The notes beneath the pieces are model-generated. The model was not told the DNA's origin. It saw only the letters and a list, made by a program, of their open reading frames with translations, and ran no database searches. From positions 14,307 through 78,306 of the forward strand of contig MEHQ01004040.1 in NCBI GenBank assembly GCA_008828725.1: a stretch of 64,000 nucleotides of DNA, read 5' to 3'. Position 1 is the first letter of the stretch. Every line of letters begins with the position of its first letter. Made by a program: the position numbers and the translations under genes. The stretch is from Saccharina japonica (taxonomy: Eukaryota > Sar > Phaeophyceae > Laminariales > Laminariaceae). Below, in pieces: positions 55,346 to 64,000 of the stretch.

Positions 55346-58300
55346 TGATGTGATGTGGTAGGCCTGCATGATTTTACTCGAACTGAAAACTTACACAATG
55401 TATTTTCTCACTATGTACGAGGTCTTCATAATTCCGAGAAATTTCACGGACAGGCGTTCGGGGCTGGGGTGAGGGGTTACGGTTACTTTTGAAACCCCAA
55501 GTGCTGTACATTCTTGGCTAGAGCACCAGCACACACACACTAGAAAAAGCGGGCCAGGGGGCGAAATTTCGATCTTGCGGGTTTTGATCCGAAATATCGC
55601 TTCCACTTGACGGTCGAGGTTTAAGTTTAAAAACCATTTCTTCGAAGCTGAGTGAAGGTCTATACGTTCGTATCGGTGTATATATAGGTGTCCTTACGTA
55701 CGGTGCGATTACTGAAATCAGTGTAGGATATGTTACACAGATCGCACATATCATCTACAGATCATCTACAGATGATCTAGATCCTAAACCGCCGTTCTGA
55801 GGTGATGTGCAGGATCTGTATGGTACAGATCCAGCCCAAGAAACATTCCGTAAAGCGCGCAGATGATACGGCTCTCTCCCACCCGGCAACATGAGCTAGA
55901 TCATACAGATCATACAGATCAGGGGTCTATCTGACCTGAATGATCCAGATCACGCAGTGAGGGAAATCGATTATCTGTGGCCGATGTGTGATATGGCACT
56001 GAAAATGTTTTGCTTTGACGTCGAGCGCTCTTCGTGAACGACTACAGAAAGAAGAAGATTACCCCGGGGGAACTAGACCCAGACACGCTTGTTTATCGTA
56101 TTATAACATATCGGTGGGTGATGCTCCGGGCACGTCCCGCCGTTCCTTCCTTCCTCGTTGTCCTGTTTTTTTTTATCGTTGATGTTTGTTGTCTTTTGTT
56201 GTTGCCTAGTTGTTGTTGCTGCTGCTTTATTTCGTTTTGTGGCTGCCGCGGGCACTACGGTACCCACATACTATAATATTATAACCGTTCCTGTGCAGTA
56301 CATACAACAATAACTATCAATAGGTGACGACATATTTCATTCGCATACAGACGAACATCACATAATACGTTTTTGTTACGTTCGTCTGTCTATCTGTGCG
56401 TACACGCGAACGCTCGTTTTTATCTCGTCGTGTAACAGACGTACGCTCGTAACAGGCGGCCGCCAACAAACAGGCTACGACGGGTTTTTCATACCGCCAT
56501 GTGGGCCCATAGCAACCTGTATACTCGTACCTGCCTGTCTGTCCATCCGCCCGTCTATCAGTGTGATTTGCGCGGGAGATATCGCATAATTAGCAAAGAG
56601 AGAGGACTACAACTGCGCATTATGGCAAGAAATGCATGTAAATATACATATATATATGCATCACTTGTTATGGTATATTGCCCTGGAAAGGCCGGTAAGT
56701 AAAGCCTTGCTGTAGAAACAATATAGGCCTCCTACTGCTGCTGTGTGGCACCCCCCCCCGCTCAGGCGTAACCGGGGCTTCTTGGCGTAGTAGCCGATGC
56801 TGCTGCACTCGTCATTTAACGTCCAAAAAGAAATTCCCCCCTCTCAAACAAATCCCGAAGCGACCACTCTGTCTGTCGGTTTTTTGTTGCCTATATAAAC
56901 ACCGTTATCGGCCATACACACATATATATATATATACGACGTATGTATGTTGATATCACCTCTTTTTCTGCCTGTCTGTCTTCTCTATTATTGACAAGTA
57001 ATTGCTACCACCCTGGAAGTAAGTGTTTTAGGCTTGCCTTGCAACTTGGTATCATCTCAGATGCGCCTATCAACAGCTAGCCGTATGTTGATATTGGTTA
57101 TATTAATAGTGCATACATACCTATATATTGGTTATGTTGATAGTGCGTACATACCTGTATGCATGCGAGATATATACCAGCAGGCATGCGTCACGTAGAG
57201 AGCACGAGGTTTTATTAATAACTGAAATAACTGCTTGCTGTGGTACCAGTATCACATGCCGGCGTTTATTTACTTTACTACGCGTTTATTTACCACCTGT
57301 ATGCAATTCGTATAGTCGTGTGATATGATGCCACGTGCACGAGGTGTGTATGTATGAGGCACCACAGGTACCACCGTGTGTGCGTGTGTGTACACATAAC
57401 CGTCTGCCTGTATGTACACTACCGGCCCTCTCATGAGAAAGTGCCCCACAAGAAACTCAGCCTAAACATTACGGGGGAAATAAGAAAGTCGACAGCGATC
57501 ATACTGAAGTTAGTGTGGGACACACCCCTTTCTCAAATAAGAAAGTCAGCCTAAGCCCGATTTCTGGTTTCTTATGAGCGGGCCGGTACTGTATGTGTTC
57601 GTATATACGTGTCAGATGTTATGCTTTGCGTCATGCTTACGAATAGGATAATGCGACGAATATAAAATGAGTATTACGGGGTGGGCTAATGTAGTAAATA
57701 GGACCTACTGTACACACTAAAACCTATACAATTAACTATTTTTACTGACAATATTTGGTCCTATTTACTATGGTCCTACGTAATAGAGGATGCGATATCA
57801 AGGCGCATCTAAAAAATATCGACGAACAAAAATTGTCTGAGGGCTGACAATGCCATGCATCCATCCGTAACGTACATACATGCATACCTACCGCCCTCGC
57901 CCGTGAACCAAAATCCCCGTTTGATATCAACATCAGCGCCCAAACAGGTACTATGTTATTACCAGCCACAGCAGCAGTGATCTGGTACAATGTGTGGAAA
58001 TGTCAAACCCTAAACGAGATCTAAACTAAAGAGGGCAGGACTGGTGGTGAAGATGGTGGTCTACCTGGTACCATAAATAGACATATCATTCACAAGTAAA
58101 ACTGACTACGAATCTATATATGACCACGTCTTATTCGGTATGCGGCCACGCGTAAATCTCTCGTGCGACCTCGGCGGTCTCAGGAATAAGCCGATGAAGC
58201 AATTATGGAACGATAACGACCTTTACAAATAAGCTTGGTTTCTCGTCCCCAAATTCCGAAAATATAATTTATCAGCTGACGTATTTATAATTTTATGTAT

Positions 58301-61300
58301 TTAATCCAACCCCCAAACACAACAATTGGGTTATTATTATTATCTTTGCCATCCGACAATGTGCAGCATGATCTTCAGCGTTGATCACTCATAAAACTCC
58401 CAAAAGCAGAAGACCATTATTGCTATGCATACGTAGTATACTATTATTGTATTTGTCATCCGACAATGAGCTTCAGCGTTGGCCACTCATAAACATCCCG
58501 AAAGAAGAGCAAAACCAAGGGAAAAAAACAAAGGGAACCTATCTATCTGTGCGCAGATTACTACCCGTACGGTGTATTTTTTTGCTCTCCGGCAACGTCC
58601 GGGTCAAGTCTCGATCCCTCATATATATACCAATATATATATATATAGCCCGCCGTACATGGTAAGAAAAAACATTCGGAAACGAATATCAAACAAGAAG
58701 GAAACGAAGTTTTACATCAACTTAACTCATACTTCGAAGTTTTGCACCGTTAAACATATATATATACATTGTTATCATCGGGTTTGATGGCCTCCCTCCC
58801 GCCCTTCCGACAGTCGGTGCGTGCAGCTCCGACTGTCAGAGTGTGTAGCTAAAGAAGCAACCGTCGATCACTCATAGTACACCAGGGTTCAGGTGACTTT
58901 AAATACCGAGCCGGACGCCGAAACCTTTTGCTCTTGCTGTTTCGACGTCGCACCGAAGCAGTGCCGCCGAACTGAGCGCAACAAGCTTCGACATAGTCCC
59001 GGGTATCCGGGTCCTCGGCGGATAGACGGGTAGACGGGTAGACCCCGGTACCCGGGTACCCAAAGCACTGTAATGAACGCAACAAGCTTCGACATCGTCC
59101 CGGGTATCGGGGTCCTCGGCACCCGGGTATACCCGGATACCCGGATACCCGAAGCACCCGAAGCACTGCTGTAATGAGCTCAGCAATTTTCGACATCGTC
59201 TCGGAAAGTTCATGCCTTTGGCGGGTACACGGGTGTACCCGGGTACCCAGGTACCCAGGTACCCGTGAGCAACCTGTCTCGATCTTCTGTTAGTGTTATC
59301 CAATTGTTTGGCATTGCCAGGTACCAGGTATCATTAGGGTACTGTAAAAAACTGTTGGAAATCGCAAAGGAAGATTTGATTTACAACCGTCTTGTTTTGG
59401 CATCCGCCAATACAATAAGCACATCTAACTTAAAAATCACTCATAAACAGCTACAACTTCATAGATACATAAAAATAAAGCTCAACGAAATCCAGTAGAT
59501 AGCTCCCGCTCCTTCCAGACCTCTACGACGGTCCTAGACCAAGGTTATTGTCTCCTCCCTTTTCTATATAGTGAGATTGTCCGGTTCCAGGGCAGCGGGT
59601 CCAGGACAGCGGCGTGCGCAGCGTGACGGGGGGGGCACTGCTAAGTTAACCGGCTTGCCTAGTGGTTATTGAGCATTGGGGAGATTTTTGCGATGTCGTC
59701 ATGCGCCACGAGTATTGCAATCCCTAGGGGATCTTTGGAGCGTCATCCTCCTCTCGCGCGTCACGTCCCGATTCCAGGCGCATGCTACGACAGAGGTGCA
59801 CCCTGTTAAGTTTTTGCCTTCTGAGGGTGATGGTCACTTGAGAAGCTCTGAAATATACCTCGCCCAAAAAACTTTTTTTTTTAGTGAGGTAACTCAATTT
59901 TTTCTAGACTACCCGGTGAACAGTCCCATCCAAAAATTGTTACAACACTAGGTGCGATATAAGACGAAATTCCGACGATCTTGGTGTTTTGAGGAACACC
60001 CTCGTTCAGAAAACAAACCGGCCTGAAAGTGCTACGCGTACCTCTATCGTAGCACGCGTCTCGAGCCAAGACTCGAGGGACAGTGGCGGCCACGTCTACC
60101 CCTGGGATTTTCTCATGTGTCACGGGGTCTACCGCAGGTTCTTTCCGAGCCGGTTTGGCGATTCCCGATCCAGATATACTCCCCTCTTCGCTAGGCCCGC
60201 CAGCGGGCCGGTAACGCCCACAATCATGGTGGAACGGGGTACAGTATTGGTCCCTCTATAGTGCCGGTTGTGGTCCCTCTATAGTGTCGGCTGCCCGCTG
60301 CAGTGCCTGTGAAATCGCTCGGCACAGATGGGATTAAACCAGTGTGGCAGTGTGCGGAGTGTAGTAGTGCCGGTTGCCACTACTCGTAACCGTATAGGAT
60401 TAACCAGTGTGGCAATGTGCGGAGTAGTCGTCAGTTGCCGCTACTCGTATAGTACCGGTTGGTGTTGTTGGCTGGCACATGTACCGACACCGTAAAGGGA
60501 CCACTGCTGCTGAAAATCAAAACGCAATACGGCTTGGTAGATATAGGGGGGTACATCGTTTTCGGTCTCATCGTGGGTTCTGATTATACTACATATATCC
60601 CCCCCCCCCCCCGATAAATAAAGCCTCGGGTAGAATTCCAACACTACCCCAGATGGAAGAGGACACTTGTCCTCGCTTCCGCTGACGGTAGTCCTTAGCC
60701 CTCCCACCCTTGTACACAGGTGCGCCTGCGCCTGCTGGCGTGGCCTCAACGTCGGCCGATCGCTGGGGGACACTTTCTCGTACAGATCGTCGATTTTCCC
60801 ACTTCATGATCTATAAGCAGTATAAGCAGTAGACCTTTCAAGGCAGATCTAGTCCCGATCTTGCATGTTGCCGGGTGGGGGCCGTATAATCTGCATGATC
60901 TAGCTCATGTTTCTTGGGTTGGATCTGTAATGTGCAGATCCTGCTCAACCTCCTCTCACAACGGCAGGTGAGGAACTAGATTATCTACAGATCACGATCT
61001 ATCTGTAGATACCTGTACGAGGTGTAAACGGTAGTTCGAGGATGGTACGACTGAAATGCCCCAATACGCCCCACCGTCGGGCCTCCTGCATGCGTCGAGG
61101 GGCGCAGTATGTGTACCCATGTCCACATGGCCCGTTTGAGGTACGTAGCTGGTTCCCTTCCCGAGGGATGATATGTGGCAAAAAAGGTGGTCACTTTGCT
61201 TGTCTCGCATGCCTGCCTGTGACAACCCGCCAGGCCGTATATACGAGTGTTCCTAAACTACTTGACCCCCTGGAAATTAATTCCATACTAATTGAAAAAA

Positions 61301-62140
61301 ACGTGGGTGTACTTATAAAAAGGGGATAATTTTCCATTCGTATGTCTAAGGGGTTTGTCGCCAAAAAAAAACGCATGTACGCCTCCTTTTATGTATCACT
61401 ACCCCCACCGCTTCTCTCTCGTACGGCATACTCTTCGGTACCGATCGTGGGGCGCGTCCCACCGTCACCCCCCCCCCTCTTTCCGTGATTCGAAACGTCG
61501 ACACTCACCAGGAGCGAAACATCTGCCACCGTCGGGATGCTCCCTTTCGGGAAGGTAAAAAAGCCGTGGTTCTGGCAGGAATGGCAACAATGCCGACGTC
61601 CACCAAGGGAGAGGTGAGAGCCAAGGTCATGGCGGAAATGACAACCATGCCGATGCCATCGACGGAGACGCGAGAGCCATGTGAATGGCGACAGTGCCGA
61701 TGCCCCATCGAGCGCTCGGTCCGAAGGAAGGGAATGAGAACTTGCACCGTGTTTTTCCGTCACCCCTATGAAGCCGAGAGGGCGATGTCGTCTACAGAGG
61801 CGAACACTTCCCCTCCTTCCCCGTCGAACTTCGCTCACAAACATTCTTCAGCCCGGCCTCAACGACAAGCAGAATATCGCCGGTCCTATATATATATAGG
61901 GCCCCCTCCCTACCCCCTACTGGGGAAAGCGATCGTTCGGACCGGTGCCTCCCCCCCGAGCTGACCCGACATAACATATCATCACCTGGTCTCGTTTTTG
62001 TGGCACTTGACCACGAACGGCGTGAGCGCTAACATGCAGGTGGCCATCTCAGCGAACACAGCTACTCCTGCTGACCGTATTGAGTGTGTTGGAGCAGTTC
62101 GGAGGGCGGAAGCAGTTTGTTCGGGAGTCCCGGGATTCAT
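54635..62140 (-). CDS. tentative gene for small one-pass membrane protein
   Basis: Three minus-strand exons whose phases fit: 62140-61986, 60762-60648 and 54799-54635, together 144 codons plus stop. The N-terminal exon starts MNPGTPEQTA and has a hydrophobic stretch (GVAVFAEMATCMLALTPFVV) that could anchor a signal-anchored protein. The middle exon ends SGSEDKCPLPSG. The last exon reads NECDVSPCNVVLYTPQDL and ends CSKAYFSE followed by TAA. I do not recognise the family, and exons may be missing between 54.8 and 60.6 kb. The last exon is the best supported and the middle one the weakest. Two independent genes remain possible. Confidence 0.33.
55130..55342 (+). repeat. SINE copy with long poly(A) tail
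   Basis: Clean body copy from GTTGACGAGGGAAGAAAGTG to AATAAATGGGATGGAC, then about 31 A residues. The intact tail marks it as one of the youngest copies in the window. Confidence 0.65.
56000..57660. other. no gene seen
   Basis: AT-moderate DNA with short microsatellites (TA at 56925, TTG at 56165-56220), a GATCTAGATC foldback remnant at its left and no coherent frame or splice-bounded exon that I can support. Confidence 0.4.
58985..59270. repeat. tandem units rich in CCCGGGTACCC
   Basis: About three units of GCAACAAGCTTCGACATCGT, CCCGGGTATCCGGGTCCTCG and GGCGGGTA-ACGGGTA. Highly self-complementary because of nested CCCGGGTA/TACCCGGG words. Confidence 0.65.
60648..60762 (-). CDS. possible internal exon
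   Basis: Acceptor GTCCCCCAG, one base, 38 codons, donor GGG|GTAGTG. Two frames are open. The one consistent with its proposed neighbours ends VSGSEDKCPLPSG. The donor is non-ideal, so this call is weak. Confidence 0.3.
61986..62140 (-). CDS. possible first coding exon with membrane segment
   Basis: ATG at 62140, 51 codons, donor CCAG|GTGATG leaving two bases. The codons after a proline/threonine-rich start encode about 20 uninterrupted hydrophobic residues followed by a basic VKCHKNET, the polarity of a signal anchor. An in-frame stop lies a few codons upstream of the ATG. Confidence 0.35.
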
Positions 62141-62580
62141 CGACCAACAGTCTGTCGTTCAAGACTCTCACGTACGTCGCCTTCTCATTCAGTATGCTTC
62201 GGGTTTGCACACGTAGGCGTCCCCCATGTCGGCGGCAGTGCTGACACACGAAAAACTAAACGCTACCGGATAATGAGCAATAGATGGATGGATGCCTTTT
62301 AGCGGTGGTGCCTTATTATTTTTTGAGTTCCTCACATGAGGACGCTCATCATCTATCTCACCCGAAACACGCCTTCGAAGAACGTTTGGTCGCGCGACTC
62401 GATCAACATTTTCTATGCGCTACGAGTCCTATACAAAATACACCAGTGAGGGTAGAATACAAACCGGTAGTTTCTCCCTTAAGGAGCTCAACCGCGGTCA
62501 GAAAATATTTGCCTCAGAAGGCGAAAACTAACTGCAACTCCTTTACGGTATACCGTGGGATGAGTCTGAGGTTACTACAA

Positions 62581-63930
62581 TCACTTGGTTATAGTATAGA
62601 AGATACGCAGCCAGCTGTCCATCCCGTGTAGCGCGCGGGCGCGCCTCGTCTTCCTTCGACCTCCTCGGGCACAGCGACCCCAAATAATCTCATCTCGTAG
62701 TGCGGTTGACCTCCACCTCCTCCAGCCGCCGTTGCCACTCTCGCATAGTCCTGACATGCGGCAGCGAATCGCTTTGACGTCATGCCGATACAGGCTGGTT
62801 GGCTGAAACTTCCCCTTGGGCCGCAAAAAAGAGCTGCCTGAAACTCCGGCGGGAACACACCGGGCCGTCGACTGTTCTCCACCAGAAGGCTGCCATGCCC
62901 TCCTGCCACTTGCCAATGTACTCTTACCCGTCATTGGTGTGGATGGTTGATTGGAAGCGCGCGTACCGCTGGCCGTCGTTTCCTGGGCCCGATAAAGCGC
63001 TGCGGGGGGAGCTGATAAGGCCGACGAAAACTTGGGAGGCGTACTCATCGTCCAGACGCCAAGGCGGAAACGCATATTCCTCTACCTTGGTGGCGCTCGC
63101 CAGCAGCCTGTTTCCCGAGCCATCCGCATGGACCACGTTTTAGATCGCTCTTATTTTTCCTCTACCCCGGAGGCCGCCACGCAGGTGTACCCACCCGCGT
63201 TTTGCGGATCTGCTGTGCGTTCCACCTGCTGTAGGAAAGCCTTGTCGCGTTACTCCGGGCTCGGCGCGTCCCTTGGACCTCCTCCCCTGATGACGATCTC
63301 CGTCCTCAGGTTCTCCATTCAGCGGTGAAAAGGCTCCATCCCCACTTTCCGACTTGGTGAGGCACCGCAAGCCCACTTGAGTGTGCGGGAGATTGATCGC
63401 GTGGAGAAGCGGCTGATGCTGGTTCACTTGCAGCGCAGCGGTTCTGGGAGAAGATGCGTGCGTATCGCGTGTCCGTGCCGCACTGCATCGCAGCAGGGCG
63501 GACACCTCTCGCCGCCATACCACCCTCAATACCCACCACCGGTCTTCCTATCCCCACGAGCTCTGAGGCGCGTATGACTCGGAGCGAGCCCGTTGGCCGC
63601 GGCCGAAGGCAGGCGGTAGCTGCGCCCCCCCCTGGAGACTCCTAGAGCGATCCTTGGGGAAGGTTATTGTCGCCATCCCCCCCAGCGGGGTTTTCCGGTC
63701 CCGGCGGGCGTGCCGTCTCCGGCAGAGCTGACCCAGAAAAGCCGTGTGCGCAAGCAGCGCGACGGCCCCGATTCGACGAGCTTGCCCAATTGTCATTGGG
63801 CTTTCCGTATAACAGTGACCGCGTTATTGCGCCGCCAGCATTTCGGCCTCTGGAGGCCTTGGAGGGTGATTTCCTCTTCTGTGTCGAGACCCTCCAGTTT
63901 AGTCAAGCTTCAGCTTCAGGGATGATGCCA
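62581..63930 (-). pseudogene. degenerate coding-like block, frame changes and stops
   Basis: This GC-rich block holds long overlapping minus-strand frames that read as pieces of one broken protein. Fragments include LHAINLPHTQVGLRCLTK, then after a frame change GLISSPRSALSGPGNDGQ and FQSTIHTNDG, an in-frame TAA, EYIGKWQEGMAAFWWRTVDG, a further TGA and MREWQRRLEEVEVNRTTR. The pattern suggests a decayed gene or transposon polyprotein. No reverse transcriptase, integrase or transposase motif is visible, so I do not assign a family. A GTAAGA donor at the first stop means a genuine exon boundary there cannot be excluded. Confidence 0.4.
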
Positions 63931-64000
63931 GCCACATGGCTTCCTTTAGGACCGGACCGCCCACGGTGTCCCGGGTCCCCGTCATGCTCGTTCCTAGATG

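Noticed and set aside
60120-60223. Possible plus-strand exon (RFFPSRFGDSRSRYTPLF)
   Set aside because: Flanked by CCGCAG and GCCG|GTAACG, but isolated, with no phase partner and equally open on the minus strand.
61505-61850. Minus-strand frames with repeated hydrophobic words and a GTGAGT donor at 61511
   Set aside because: The block is a short imperfect internal repeat open in several frames; no acceptor or partner exon could be fixed.

Overview
The window is nuclear DNA of a eukaryote with a large, repeat-rich genome. Coding sequence is a few percent of the 64 kb. It sits in short GC-rich exons bounded by canonical GT..AG sites. The rest is introns and intergenic DNA full of miniature transposons, SINE-like copies, minisatellites, homopolymer runs (long G, C and A tracts) and CTG/CAG expansions. 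The long introns, the glycine- and alanine-run-containing exons and the TTAGGG-like tract would fit a stramenopile such as a brown alga. That placement is inference, because no rRNA or organelle marker is present.

Every protein-coding gene I can support lies on the minus strand. (1) About 3.9-32.2 kb: a complete five-exon gene for the AMPK/SNF1 beta subunit (284 codons; CBM48 glycogen-binding domain plus ASC domain). It has introns of about 10.8 and 15.4 kb, and a 337-base assembly gap lies 44 bases beyond the end of exon 2. (2) About 37.3-37.9 kb: two linked exons of an unidentified gene. (3) About 40.8-52.3 kb: an eight-exon gene of about 457 codons whose junction phases all agree. I do not recognise the product. 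(4) About 54.6-62.1 kb: a tentative three-exon gene for a small protein with one membrane segment. (5) About 62.6-63.9 kb: GC-rich, broken coding-like sequence interrupted by stops and frame changes.

Mobile DNA makes up most of the rest. Intron 2 of the AMPK beta gene carries a 1.56 kb Mutator-like element with very long terminal inverted repeats and a perfect 9-bp target duplication. It also carries a 1.87 kb hAT element with a perfect 8-bp duplication and two Harbinger/Tourist-like MITEs flanked by TTA. Across the window there are many short palindromic elements flanked by TTAA and ending CCC...GGG (piggyBac-like MITEs), often in head-to-tail arrays that share one TTAA. Four further palindromic families, a poly(A)-tailed SINE (all six copies in + orientation), a second 3'-end family and many tandem arrays complete the picture.

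The clearest unexplained signal is the perfect palindromic decamer CTATTAATAG, found ten times at unrelated sites from 6 to 40 kb, against an expectation well below one.
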